From Archegozetes longisetosus (Eukaryota; Arthropoda; Arachnida; Sarcoptiformes; Trhypochthoniidae), in contig JAEMBT020000006.1 in NCBI GenBank assembly GCA_018873245.2, positions 10,251,855-10,315,854 of the forward strand: 64,000 nucleotides of DNA, read 5' to 3'. The notes under the pieces were generated by a model, which worked only from the letters and a program-made list of their open reading frames with translations, was not told the DNA's origin and ran no database searches. How positions within the stretch are numbered: position 1 is the first letter of the stretch; the number at the start of each line of letters is the position of its first letter. The translations under genes and the position numbers were made by a program. This document shows, in pieces, positions 49,994-61,832 of this stretch.

Positions 49994-51094
49994 TTTGTTT
50001 GATAGCAAACAATTCAAAATTTTTGCATATATTCAATTTTTCAGTTGAGAAGAGTATAGAAATTATTTGTGAATTGTTGAAAAGTATTCGATTCTAGGTA
50101 TATAACAACTTTTTGCCGACACACCCTGAATAAGAAAGTCTTTCTCCAAAAATATAGCTAAAGGCAGAGCAGAAGTTTTGTGAGATATCGTATCGTTGGC
50201 CCTGGCATGTAGTTGTGCAGTTATACTGAAGGCAAAGCGTTTAAAATAAACAAAAAAGTTCTTTATTTAGCATACACTCTCTTCTTTGCACATGTTTTCT
50301 CCAATATGTATATGATTACAAATTCAGTCCTTACTTTTTTCATTTCTACTTTTTTCATGTAAAACTTTCTTCCTTTTGACAAATTATTGCATATTAAATG
50401 AATTATATATTTAATCTAATCAGTTATCGCATGCTAATTTTAGAAAACAACCCTTTTAACAGATTACAAATACTATGAGCTCAATACAATTTTTAAAAGT
50501 TAAATGAAACAGACTGTAAAGCTATTCGCAAGTTAGCTAATAAAGATTGGGATAGGATGATTCAGTAAGATTTAGATTTCACTGCTATAGTACTAAATTG
50601 AGTTTGCTTTACCTACATGGTTCTTATCCCCAAAAAATTTCATTTGTTTCAGTCAGAAATAAATACAAAATCATCTATATAATAATATCCTTAAGTACGT
50701 CTGTTTACATGAAGCCAAAAAACTTTCCTGTACTGGTCGCTATTGTTAGAATCATTAATATATGAAAGCAATTGATGGTGTATTTTGACTACCAAAGTTG
50801 CCACTGGCCACTTTGGTAGATAAAAATAGTTAACCCGTCATTGACAGGTGAGTTTATCAGTAACATTAATGATTGAGAATTAGCTGACTAAAGAGGTTTT
50901 GTTGGCTAAAACTGAACATCTAGACTATAAATTTTAAAAATCAATTACTTTTAAGCACTTTATACTAACACTGTTATGAATTTGACTTTATTTTTGATTT
51001 AAGATTTAATATAAGTTAATTTTATTATACATAGTTTGATATTATAAATATTTTAACAAAACAAATAAAAATACAATATATCAATCAAACAAGT
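49994..51094. other. SPARC upstream region
   Basis: About 1.1 kb between the SPARC start and the 3' end of VPS26C, both on the minus strand. It should contain the SPARC promoter. A TATA-like run sits near 50098-50104 (plus-strand GGTATATAAC), about 105 bp upstream of the start codon. It also holds hairpin repeat copy B at 50779-50850. Confidence 0.4.
50779..50850. repeat. Dispersed hairpin repeat, copy B
   Basis: The arms CTACCAAAGT and ACTTTGGTAG (50789-50819) are perfectly complementary over 10 bp. They are followed by ATAAAAATAGTTAACCCGTC, homologous to copy A at 26498-26570. Where copy A has C-G pairs in the stem, copy B has a T-A pair. Confidence 0.6.
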
Positions 51095-52473
51095 TTAATC
51101 ATCATTGCTATAACGAATTATTTTGATTGGAAAATTTTCAGTAATTAAATGGTTGTCTTCTAATATTATCACAATATTTACTTCGAATTCTGAAAAATTT
51201 TAAAATTATCCAATTAATACTTATTCCAGAAATTATGCCTATTATATGATAACTAGTACCGATTTTAAAATTATTAGTTATCAACGTTGGACACGTAAAG
51301 AGACGAGGAAATACCATATAAATAGGAATAACAACTCCTCGACTAACGTTTCCCTCACCAATTTGAATGTTTTGAATTTCAGTGGCTTAAATGATAAATT
51401 TAAAAACATTAATACTCAATTAAATGATATGTAATTTATTTGTTGATACCGTCGCGCGCATATCCTTCAGCACAGCCACAAGTTTCCACGCGAACCAATT
51501 GTAATTCAATGCTCCTAATGACTGCATCGCAATGTTCAACGCATAATTCACCAGTAAATGGTTCGGTTATTTTACACAATGTTGAGTCCAATCGTCCACT
51601 TATTTTGAATTTTGGAACTTTTGATTTCTTTGATTGAGTAAAGTACATTAAAGTCTGAAAAGTAATACTAATAAGCAATTAAATGCTCACATCTTTAACA
51701 TTTTGCAGTGACTCGGGCGTTATTAAAAAATTGACTGCTTTCTCTTGCAATGGCTTCAATTGATTTGGTTTTCGATACTCAACAATGAATTCAACGATCT
51801 TTTGAAGGTCTTTATTAAGTATTGGTCGCTTCATTTCACATTTAATTAAATACTAGATCAAATTAAGGTATTATTAATGTTATTAACAAGTCATAAACAA
51901 ATAAAAACATTTAACAGCAATACCTGAATAGTGAGGAAAACTCCGTGATATGTTTCATAAAGAGTTTTATTTCCTTTTGGCCGTAACGGCAATTCAAACG
52001 GAATCTCTGTTTTACCGATCGGTAATTTACCGCTTTTGGAGATTTCGAGATTATAATTGATGAGAGGAATAGGCTTTCAATACAATTACATTTATTAATA
52101 AATAAGATATAAATGAATAGAAAATTAGTTAAGATTTAAATACTTTGACAGAGTTATAGAAGGCTTCGAACATGCCGACATTCCTAGAGCTCAACTGCAT
52201 GTTTACAGTGGCCTCAACACTTAATACAATTCCTTCATGTCTTGATTCTGACTTACAATCAAAAACAATAACTCCCGTCAGGTCATCCTATCATCAAACA
52301 GTAATGAAACAATTCATTATTTTTAACTTAAAACTTTTGCCATACCAGTTATCAATAGAATACTAATCATTAAACTTTTGACTGATTAACTGATAAGCCA
52401 TTGGATAAGACATAAGACATACCCCTTCGTAATAAACTTTGTTGGCTCGCTTTAGTCTAATATCTAAAGACAT
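51095..52473 (-). CDS. VPS26C: VPS26C (DSCR3), arrestin-fold subunit of Retriever
   Basis: Subunit of the Retriever complex (with VPS35L and VPS29) that recycles membrane cargo from endosomes with the Commander/CCC and WASH complexes. Seven exons: 52423-52473, 52144-52287, 51924-52073, 51691-51852, 51450-51654, 51260-51385 and 51095-51189, giving 310 residues against 297 in human. The first four junctions fall between codons. Family matches include MSLDIRLKRANKVY, GMFEAFYNSVK, GKTEIPFELPL, LYETYHGVFLTIQY, the near-invariant VRVETCGCAEGYARD, TEIQNIQIGEGN, IYMVFPRLFTCPTL and LITENFPIKI. The start codon lies immediately before the conserved first strand. It is head to head with SIAH. Confidence 0.96.
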
Positions 52474-53398
52474 GACAATAAATAGCGAAACACTACTGAG
52501 TTATTTAGAGAAATAAGAATAGTATTCAAAAATGAGGCGTAAGTCGAATAAATGTAAACATGGATTCACAAGTTTATTCATAAATTCACTGTGTTTAATA
52601 TGAGCCACTATTGAAGTACATAATTTCTTATCTCATAAATCATTCATAAATAACTCTCAGGATGATCTCTGTTTTTACCTACTTGTGAGCCCCTATCTAG
52701 ACAATGATTGGTTTTGTTTCTCTGTTGACTCAATGTAAGTTTTTTGCTATAACCCAATTTACAGTCGATTCTCTACAACTCCTAAATCTGAGTGTTGTTT
52801 ATGAATAAGTACAACACGTGACCAAAACAGATATAAAAGGATAGTGTTATGGACTGGAGTTAAGGCTTGGCCTCGAGTCTTACTAAAGCCTGTCTAACTC
52901 ACTTAACAAATTGGTATTAAGGATTTTAGTTGTGAAAATTTAGTGTGATTTAAGTACTGATGATATTTACACGAGCTAACTATTAGAAATAGTTACGTGA
53001 GATATGTTTTCATATGATTTCAAGTGTTTAGTGACGTTCTCGACCGAGTCTCGAGCCATAAATCATTCTAATAGAGATATATTTCGAAAAATCAATGAAC
53101 CATTTGTGAGACTATAAGCTATTTGAGAGTATTCACTGAAAGCATTTTATTAATATATTTGGTTCTTATGACGTCTTATTTAAAGCATAACTGAAATTAT
53201 TTATTCTTCTCACTCTATTTCTTCTTTAAATCAAATCAATTTGTTGTATATTATTTCAATGAAACCATTTGTTTGCAAACAAACACCTAATTATTCTCCA
53301 TATAGTTCTTAAATCAATTCAATTCATAGCTAAGTTTTCAACTAATTATTCAATTATTGTGTTGTTCGAAGAATCTGTTCAATAAGAAATTACTGAAA
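52474..53398. other. Divergent promoter region, VPS26C and SIAH
   Basis: 925 bp between two start codons facing apart. Contains a CACGTG E-box-like site at about 52816-52821 and otherwise AT-rich DNA. No gene or repeat was recognised. Confidence 0.35.
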
Positions 53399-55250
53399 AT
53401 GGATTCGAGTCCATCGGTCACAACTCAAGGAGTGGTGGGCATAAAGAAGCGGATCAGTCCGACCGCAGCTATAAATCCATCGAGCGATAGCACACAAGCA
53501 TCAGTCGGCGGCCAAACAGTCAATCCGTCGACAAGTGGTGTTGCATTAAGTCACACAACTGCTAACTCCGAGTTAACATCACTTTTCGAATGTCCCGTTT
53601 GTTTCGATTATGTGTTGCCGCCAATACTTCAGTGTCAAAACGGACATCTGGTGTGCCAGACGTGTCGGCAAAAGATCACATGTTGTCCGACTTGTAGGGT
53701 TCCGATTGCCTCTAATATTCGCAATCTTCCAATGGAGAAGTTGGCATCAACTATGATGTTTCCGTGCAAGTACTGCAGCAGCGGTTGTGCCGCTCAACTC
53801 CTTTATACTGATAAACCTGATCACGAAGACTCCTGTGAATACAAACCTTATTCTTGTCCATGCCCTGGTATGTCATTGATTATCTTTGATTCTTTCTCTC
53901 ATTCCGTATTTTAATTGCTATTAATTCTATTTTAATTGTTGCTATAAATAAATTATAGCAATCATTACCTCTCAATAGAAAAATAGTTTATTCGTATAAA
54001 GTTCAATGCATGCAATGGTTCAAAAGTAGGACATTTGACAATTATTTCAGTAACTTATTCAACAAAAGTTTTATATCATTTGAGTGATCACTCAGTCCTA
54101 TTCTAATTTGAGTTTACTACTATTTCGAAATGATGTTTTGTTAGTTTGAGATGAATTCCATAAAATATTTGATTAGTTTTTCAAAATGATAATGAAAGCG
54201 ATAAGCTATCAGGTGCTTTACTCAAATTCAGTCCAAATAATGACAGATTTAAGCATTGATTTATCTTAACTGAGAAAATTGCAATTTTAAATAAACCTTA
54301 AATTAGGACTGCAACTTATATGAACTGTAATGTTATGCTAATTTTTTTAAGCAGTTAATTGCTTATTTTTGCTATTAATATTGAAATATTCTCTGAGTCA
54401 ACAACAAATGGCAATGTTTTATCTAAATACTATATGAGATTTCCTCGTATTAAATATTTCATAAGCATTTGTTCGTTAGTTGCCAAGTGTATTTTACTCA
54501 ATTATCAAAAGTTACATAGAAGTGAATAACTAGCTACGAGAAATGTCTTGACCTCGACATTAAAGTATTGTAATAATAATAAACTTCGTTCAACTTTATT
54601 GCAGTAAAATATAGATTAGAGTTATGTTAGATATAAGGAACATAAGATCGATATTGATTTCCTAATAATGTTGTCATGTTGTTAAAAACTTATTAAATAA
54701 GTTAAAGTTGTCGTACGAAATAGTTAATAAAAGCTTTTAAACATATAATATGTTAATACGTCAGAATTGACGAAAGGTTCAATCAATATTAATAGGAAGT
54801 AGCTGCAAATGGTACGGGCCATTGGAACAAGTGATGCACCACTTAATGCATCAGCACAAAAGCATTACTACTCTACAGGGAGAAGATATTGTCTTTTTGG
54901 CCACTGACATCAACTTGAGTGGTGCTGTCGATTGGGTTATGATTCAGTCATGTTATACACACCACTTCATGCTTGTGCTTGAAAAACAAGAGAAGTTTCA
55001 CGGACACCAACAGTTTTTCGCTGTCGTTCAATTGATAGGCTCTCATAAGCAGGCAGAAAATTTTATTTATCGTTTAGAATTGAATGGTCATCGAAGAAGA
55101 TTGACGTGGGAGGCCACACCTCGTTCTATACACGAAGGTGTTCAAAGTGCAATTAATACAAGTGATTGTCTTGTTTTTGATACTCATATCGCGCAACTAT
55201 TTGCTGATAATGGAAATCTAGGAATCAATGTCACCATTTCTCCCGTTTGA
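53399..55250 (+). CDS. SIAH: E3 ubiquitin ligase SIAH (seven in absentia)
   Basis: RING-type ubiquitin ligase that targets proteins for proteasomal degradation. Two exons, 53399-53867 and 54796-55250, with a 928-bp intron; 307 residues. Residues 1-60 are a Ser/Thr-rich tail. The RING finger follows (CPVCFDY, then [11 protein letters not shown] and CCPTCR), then two SIAH zinc fingers ([10 protein letters not shown] and ASCKW-like C-terminal part), and the substrate-binding domain ([47 protein letters not shown]). The intron splits the second zinc finger after CPCPG. The join [12 protein letters not shown] keeps the Cys spacing. The ATG at 53399 was chosen because no earlier in-frame ATG exists. 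Confidence 0.97.
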
Positions 55251-55948
55251 TTGTAAATAATTAACTTCTCATTGTTTTTCTTTGATTTTTTTAATCCATT
55301 CGATTGTATACATTTTCTATTCCATTCCAACATGTATACAATACCCAAGTGTATTCAAGTTTCTAAACCTTTCATTACAACTTAATATTTCCGACAACAG
55401 ATTTTATTCATTTAATGCAAAATTACTGACAAGTCATTCGATTGAAGTATAATTTGGCTAATATTTCAATTTTCAATTCTATTCAGTTGCCTAACAGCGA
55501 AAGTAGACTTGAATCCCAAATCAAAAGTTTCAAATCATTTAGTGTCTGTAATAGTTGTTCATGATCTTGGACTGCTTTTCGGACCATTTGTTTAGTTCTT
55601 ATTTCGCATACAATCGCAGATAAAGTTAAACTATAAGTCATTGCTTATTAAAAAGAATTAAAATATAAATTTTTATATCAATAAAATTAATTTAGAAACT
55701 ATTGTAATAAAAATTGTAAATGTTCTGAAAACTGTTTCTAAAATAAATTTTGAAAATACAGTAACTCATTAATGAAATTTATTTTTAAAAGTTATTCTAT
55801 TGCCTAAGCTTAAGTCTCATTATTTTGAACTAATGTGAACTTGATTGGCATGATTCCGGGATTCATATTACACCATATTACCTGAGATTATCTTAAACTT
55901 GACAAAATCGCATATCAATTTACAAGCAGTCAGATTGATTACTAATTC
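55251..55948. other. Convergent 3' region, SIAH and FBXO42
   Basis: About 700 bp between two stop codons facing each other. AT-rich; an AATAAA on the plus strand near 55680 could serve SIAH but is far from the stop. Nothing else was recognised. Confidence 0.4.
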
Positions 55949-57807
55949 TCAAATGATTTCTCTCTTAGCAGTAATTATGTGCAAATGGTTTGATACAATA
56001 TCGGGAATATTATTCAAACAGCTTTCCTGTTGGTTTTGTTTCATATTTTTATCTTTTTGAATACCCCCAAACATAATTATTTCATTTCTACCAGCGACCA
56101 GACTATACAATATAACTTCTTCTGGCCCTTGACTTATGTAATGATTTCTTTGAAGCCAACTCGCAGTATTATTCAAAACAACTTCGCTAATATCTAATGC
56201 AAACAGTTGCATCGGATTGTGAGTCGGTTCCATATAGTTCGACTTAATTGTAGCATTTCTTACAGGCAACGGTGAAAATGTATTTGCTTTGAGCTGACGA
56301 ATGCGTTGTTCCATTCGATCCAGACCTTCCAACTGTCGCTGTCTGTTCTTTCTTGAAATGGGACGTGATGGTGGAGTTGTTTGAGACATACTTGAAGCTG
56401 AAGTCGAAGGCATCGAAGATAGAGATGATTGAGGAGATACTTGGGGTTCTAATTTGTGCACTGAACTGCTATTGCTGTTATTATTGCTATTATTAGAAGA
56501 TTCATTAGCGCTCACGTACTGATTACGAATCGATGGCTTACGAAAAATGTTTCCGTCTTTGCATTGAACGGTTCGATTCTTTTGACTAGTACTCAATACG
56601 ACTACTATATTTCCGATCTATCAATCAAAATTTCAACCAAATACAATAAATATTTTACAAGTTTATTCAAGTTCAATTCTTTAAGACAATACTTACTTTA
56701 CAGGCCGGATGGAAACTTATTTGTGGTGCTATCGCTTGATCTTTATTTTTGATGTCAATCAATTTCCACTCCCATTGTAATGACTTGTCATCAGGTATTG
56801 TGAGTAACCAAATGTCACTGAAAAGCATATTCGGACCCCCAGAGCCGCCTACTATTAGTATATGCCTATTGTCGATAATAATCTGCGAGTGACCATATCT
56901 CGGAAGTGGCTTCAAATTTGAAGTCGGCTGTTTGCGCCAAACGAATTCATTCAAATTTAAAACCCAAACATCATTAGAGCTCGAAAATGGTGACGAACTA
57001 TTGGCTTCGCTTTGGAGACCACCGAATACTATCATTTCATCGTCAATAACACTCGCTGAATGTCCTGCTATTGCTGGACAATAAGATCGTGGAACAACTA
57101 AACTCCACCGATTAGTTTGAGTATTAAACAGATGGATGTGGTTGAAAATTCTCCACTCCTGATGTATAGGATATGGAGATGAGTGAGTCCAACCACCAAA
57201 TAGAATCAGATTGTTTCGATGGTAAACAAGAGAAGCACACGCTTTAGGCGATGGGAAGGTTCCGGTTGCAATCGGACGGATCCAGCATCGTGACGATAAG
57301 TCGAATCGCCACAAATCGTTGAATGTTGTGTTAGCAATAGTACATCCGCCGAACACGTACACAGAATCACCGAAACAGCAAGCGCTATGAGAATAACGAG
57401 GAGATATCGATGGACCGACACTTGGCCAGAAATGATGCCATTCGATACTTGATTGGCACAATGACTGGATGAAATCTCGCTTCAATTTTGCGATAGTTGC
57501 TGTTCATCATGCAATTATTTGTTAATTCAAATCTATATGTTTGATAAATCTATCTTATTATAATATATTCGTCAAACTTACATATTACAGAAAGACGCCA
57601 TGATTTTGACACTAGTTTGCAGTCCAATAGTTCTCGATATGGAGACAAATGACTTAATATATATTCGAATACAACATATGGTAAATCGTTGATGCTGGCT
57701 TGATTGTCATCTGTCTGGTGTTCGCATTCAGAATCGCTTGAAATAGCTTCAGTTACCAAAGATTGGTTGGTTTGATTTGTTTGCTGACTAATTTGAGGAC
57801 TTGACAT
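55949..57807 (-). CDS. FBXO42: F-box and Kelch-repeat protein FBXO42
   Basis: Substrate receptor of an SCF (SKP1-CUL1-F-box) ubiquitin ligase; the human protein is known for binding p53. Three exons: 57582-57807, 56697-57499 and 55949-56617, giving 565 residues. The F-box is residues about 38-75 (INDLPYVVFEYILSHLSPY). Five or so Kelch blades follow, with motifs RYSHSACCFGDSVYVFGG, FNDLWRFDL, GHSASVIDDEMIVFGG, SNDVWVLNL and RYGHSQIIIDNRHILIVGG. A Ser/Asn-rich linker (about residues 370-450) precedes a conserved C-terminal block (NPMQLFALDIS, EIIMFGG) that also occurs at the end of human FBXO42. It is shorter than the 717-residue human protein because the linker is shorter. Confidence 0.94.
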
Positions 57808-58380
57808 TTTATGTCTAATTTATTAACTAATAATTCAACTAAATGACAGTACAGTAGAGTTATTAACAATGAAAAACTTATTAAAACCTATTTTTCAAAC
57901 ATTAATTCAGTCAGTTATTATTTTATTTATTACAAATTTAATTCAAATCTAAACTCTAATTAGTTACAATCAACTCTATCAAAACTTTTACATATTCACA
58001 AATTAATTATTTGGATTAAATCCATTATATTTACGTTGTTTCATATTTAAATGACCAAAAATTCATATGAAAAAAAACACAATGAACGTTATAAACATTG
58101 ACTCCTTAATAGCGTATTGAAAGCACTTGTGAAGAGGTGATGCAATCAGTCGTAACGTATGAGATTTTGTTTTATTTTTCAGATAGTAAACAAATGGGAG
58201 TTTTTCCTCACACTATCACTTTTCTATTCAAACAAAACCCGCAATCTCTATCAATTATTAATTGTTTCATACTTGTTATTTTAGATACTTAAACAATTTG
58301 AAAAATTGTGTCGTTTTAAGCTTAAAAGTCTAAAAAATATTGATAATTAAGTCTAAATTAGAGTGAAAACTAAAGTCAAA
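57808..58380. other. Bidirectional promoter region, FBXO42 and CYB5D2
   Basis: 573 bp between divergent start codons, so 5' UTRs and promoters of both genes must fit here. AT-rich; I see no clear core element. Confidence 0.4.
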
Positions 58381-59310
58381 ATGAATGGTTTACTCAAGAT
58401 TTCACTGATATTTGGTATTTTGAGCATAATTATAATCATATTGTCTCCAAATCTGTTTAGTGATAAACTGATAATAGTGAATAACTTAATTAAACAGTTG
58501 AACAAATATGCAATATTTTCGAATATATTCTCAACAAATGAAGAGAAGACATCTTCAGCAAGTAGTTGTTTGTCTCCTGGTGAGAAATTGTTTACGCGAC
58601 AGCAATTATCGCAATACGACGGATCAAGTAATTCCATCGGACTCTATCTCTCGTTTTTGGGTGTTGTTTACGACGTCTCTAAAGGCGCGCAGCATTACAA
58701 ACCCGGTGGTAGTTATTCGTTCTTTGCGGGCAAAGACGCCACGCGAGCCTTCATTACTGGAGATTTTACTGAGTCAGGTCTCATCGATGACTTGACAGGA
58801 GTCGAGACTGAAAGCTTTGATGGACTCAAGACTTGGACAGATTTGTATGAAAACGATTATGTAAGAGTTGGAAAATTGATTGGCACTTATTATGATGAGA
58901 ATGGGTGCGAAACTGACGCACTAAAATGGGTTCACAAACAGATCGAACTAAATGATAAGCTGAAATCAGATGAAAATGAAGAGTCCAAAGTGTTCCCTTA
59001 TTGCAACTCAGAATGGAATGCAAACGATAAAAGTGGTAGAGTTTGGTGCAGTCGAATGAGTGGTGGCACTGAACGCGATTGGGTCGGAGTTCCGCGGCAA
59101 CTGTTTATGACTCAGAAGAAACAGTATCGGTGCGCTTGTGTCAGGAATACGGGTCCTCCTACAGCACCAGCCATTGTTTATGCAGACGATGACAATCAAG
59201 TCGACAGTACTTTCGATAAGTCTGATAATGTCGGAGATCTCAAAAATCCACGTCTGAAAGAATACGAAGGATGTGATCCAAACTCTATTGAATGTGTAAT
59301 TAAAGATTGA
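58381..59310 (+). CDS. CYB5D2: Neuferricin (cytochrome b5 domain-containing 2)
   Basis: Secreted or luminal haem-binding protein of the membrane-associated progesterone receptor (MAPR) family. Single exon, 309 residues. An N-terminal hydrophobic segment (about residues 4-24) serves as signal peptide or anchor. The cytochrome b5-like domain spans about residues 65-165: LFTRQQLSQYDG, GVVYDVSKGAQHYKPGGSY, FFAGKDATRAFITGDF and WTDLYENDYVRVGKLIG. The Cys-containing C-terminal part (FPYCNSEW, VWCSRMSGG) is typical of neuferricin and distinguishes it from PGRMC proteins. I use the ATG at 58381; a frame open upstream has no ATG. Its 3' end nearly abuts GTF2H2 on the other strand. Confidence 0.95.
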   Translation: MNGLLKISLIFGILSIIIIILSPNLFSDKLIIVNNLIKQLNKYAIFSNIFSTNEEKTSSASSCLSPGEKLFTRQQLSQYDGSSNSIGLYLSFLGVVYDVSKGAQHYKPGGSYSFFAGKDATRAFITGDFTESGLIDDLTGVETESFDGLKTWTDLYENDYVRVGKLIGTYYDENGCETDALKWVHKQIELNDKLKSDENEESKVFPYCNSEWNANDKSGRVWCSRMSGGTERDWVGVPRQLFMTQKKQYRCACVRNTGPPTAPAIVYADDDNQVDSTFDKSDNVGDLKNPRLKEYEGCDPNSIECVIKD

Positions 59311-59334
59311 TTTTTTCATAAATGATAAACCGGT

Positions 59335-59340
59335 AATAAA
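59335..59340 (+). terminator. Poly(A) signal of CYB5D2
   Basis: AATAAA 25 nt after the CYB5D2 stop codon. The expected cleavage site falls at about 59355-59370, within the 3' end of the oppositely transcribed GTF2H2. Confidence 0.6.
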
Positions 59341-59371
59341 ACAAATTTGTTATTAAAAAATTATGAAGTAT

Positions 59372-59377
59372 TTTATT
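59372..59377 (-). terminator. Poly(A) signal of GTF2H2
   Basis: AATAAA on the minus strand 30 nt after the GTF2H2 stop codon. Cleavage would fall at about 59345-59360, so the two transcripts likely overlap by a few bases. Confidence 0.55.
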
Positions 59378-59406
59378 TGAGTTGAAAGTCTAATAGAATG
59401 ATTAAG

Positions 59407-60818
59407 TTATGAGGGATTACTAGCACAACCCGGACATAAGTGCAATGTTTCGTGAATAAAAAGATCACAATCAATACAAAATACATGATTACATCGTTCG
59501 CATTGAGCGCCATTTTTGGCACCGATTTCTTGATGACATGCAAAGCATAAAACTGTAAGATTTGGTTCAGGAATGAATTCTTTGTAGATATCAACTGGAA
59601 ACAAGTGATGATAAGACCGTGCCAAATGTGCTGGCGATACGAGAGTCAAGCCACATATTTGACATTCAACGGGCAGCTCACAATATTTAGAATTGCATTG
59701 CGGGCAGAAATATCCAGAACTACTGAAGTTTGTGTTGTTATTGAGATGACAAACACACATGGATGGATGAGTTTCACCTTCGTTAATATACTGAGGAAAT
59801 CCCATTCGCATTAATGATGATTCAGTCAGAGTAGACGGCGGAGGATCAATGTGTTGGTATATCAGCTCTTTATAATGCGTATCGTCTAAAACTACGTCGT
59901 AAACACCTTTTGTTTGCTTAGCCAGTGAACGACAAACTCTTATTTCTGCCGTCAGACCTATTACTGAACAGCGAATATTTTGTAGAGACAGAGAGTTTAT
60001 AGTTTGATAGATATCACTTGGATCACAAGTCGTCAAACTTCCAAATATGAACAAGACTTCCCTGCTCGTATGACTTGGCATATGTCTAATCATAATGAAT
60101 ACAAGATTTTGATTCATTAAAACATTAAAATGCAATAAAAATTATGCAAATAATCTTTTAGTTAGTTTGAGTTTTAAACTTTATGCATCTAATAAAGTTG
60201 GAAATCATACTTAAGTGTTCTCATAGCGAGTTCGAGTGCGTTTTGAATCGATGGTTCGCCTAAACATGTCATTTCTGATAGTCGTTGAATAGCGTCCAAA
60301 TGGTTCTTAACATTTCCACTCAGATCTGATATTTTTTCTGCTCTTTTATTTCTAGTCATAATAATTCCTATTTGACTGATTGGGTTTTGATCCATAAATT
60401 CGTTTATAAACATTTGAAGCAATTTTAAGGTACATCTGATTCTGTTGGGTTTAAAGTCTTGTTGATTCATTGCGTTCGACATGTCAATTATGATGAATAG
60501 GTGTCTCATCTATTTGTAAATCAAAGTTAGTATCAACTTTGTTATTTCAACAACTGCTAAGTCATCATAGATACCATTCCGAGTCTTAAGTTCTTTCGTT
60601 CAAGAATACGCTTCCTTTTAGCCTTATTTACCATATCATCAACTGATGGCTGAATCAACCCTTCCTCATTTTCGCGAATCGCTTCCCTTTTAATTTATTT
60701 AGACAATTATATCTTAAATTGCTTTTATAATTAAATTTCAAAATTAATTTAATCAGTACCATGTCTTTTCGTATTCTGTCTCCCAACGGTATCCTTTTGG
60801 ATCTTCTTCGGTATCCAT
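59407..60818 (-). CDS. GTF2H2: TFIIH subunit 2 (p44, Ssl1)
   Basis: Core TFIIH subunit that stimulates the XPD helicase in transcription initiation and nucleotide excision repair. Four exons: 60760-60818, 60575-60686, 60211-60509 and 59407-60085, giving 382 residues against 395 in human. The N-terminus reads YRWETEYEKTW and KAKRKRILE. The von Willebrand A-like domain begins MRHLFIIIDMSNAM and includes DQNPISQIGII, MTCLGEPSIQNAL, HTSREVLFIFGSLTTCDPS and VIGLTAEIRVC. Two C-terminal zinc modules follow: FCPQCNSKYCELPVECQIC and a C4/RING-like CFACH, CERC, CIDC, CPGC series. The exon 3 to 4 join restores TLKHMPSHTSREV. The acceptor of exon 2 (TTAAAAG) is poor in pyrimidines. Confidence 0.95.
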
Positions 60819-61832
60819 TTCTTTGCAAATGTTGTTTAAATTTGTGGTTTGTTTCAAATAATTATTTAATTAATCCCAAGTTAATTGTAAGTACAGAGTA
60901 CAGTCAATTCGATTTAGGAACGGCTAAATACAAAAAGTGTTTACTAATAAATCCCTTTTAAAACAGTTTTGATACCTTTTTAAGTAAGGAGCTTCTATAG
61001 AAAAGGTGTGATAGTTTGAATATTGAAAAAATACGTTTTTAGCATTAAGGAGTAGTATTTGGCAGAGAGTTCTAACAAATAAATATCGTTAAAAAGAAAG
61101 GCAGAAATATGGCGTTTTATCTCATTGTGTAATAATATCATGAAATTAATACTAAATTAAAACTAATAACTATTTAAAACAAGTACAACCTTTGCAACTA
61201 TTAACTAACTAAAGTATAAAATTTGTTTGAATATTATTAACAAATTTAAGTGAATTAAGTGTTGGCAATGACTTATTGCGAGTCTATTTCATTGAAAGGA
61301 TTGATCGCTTCCAACATTGAACTGATTATCAAACCAATAGTTAATAGAATTGAATGCTATTTATAGCTAAACATTACTATTTTGAAGAATTGAATTTATT
61401 TTTACAAATTGTATTGTTATAATTAAGTGCAACTCAATCGAGACATCATTTGTCGAATAGTTGAATTATTTTTGCAAAAAGTGAATGTGTTTTGTATTAA
61501 ATGATATCTAATGAGAACAAAAATTAACGCCAATATTACTTGTCATTCATTTAATTAATTATCATTTAGTATTGTTTTTATTAACCGTCGAAACATTGCA
61601 ACGAATGTATTGTTTATGAGCAATAATTGATAAAATTATAGTAAAATTGTATTAATTTCTTATAAGAAGTTGAACACAAGTCTTATTGTATTTTATAATT
61701 AAATGAGAATTTAGAAAATACTGAATAAGAAAAGCTATTACTAGCAAATTATTGTTTTAGTTAAAGTAATAATAAGTGTAAATATATTATCATTTGATTG
61801 AAACGTTCAACTGCAAGCCAGGAAAGGATCCC
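60819..61832. other. Divergent promoter region, GTF2H2 and WDR33
   Basis: About 1 kb between start codons facing apart. Strongly AT-rich; no gene, RNA or repeat was recognised. Confidence 0.4.
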
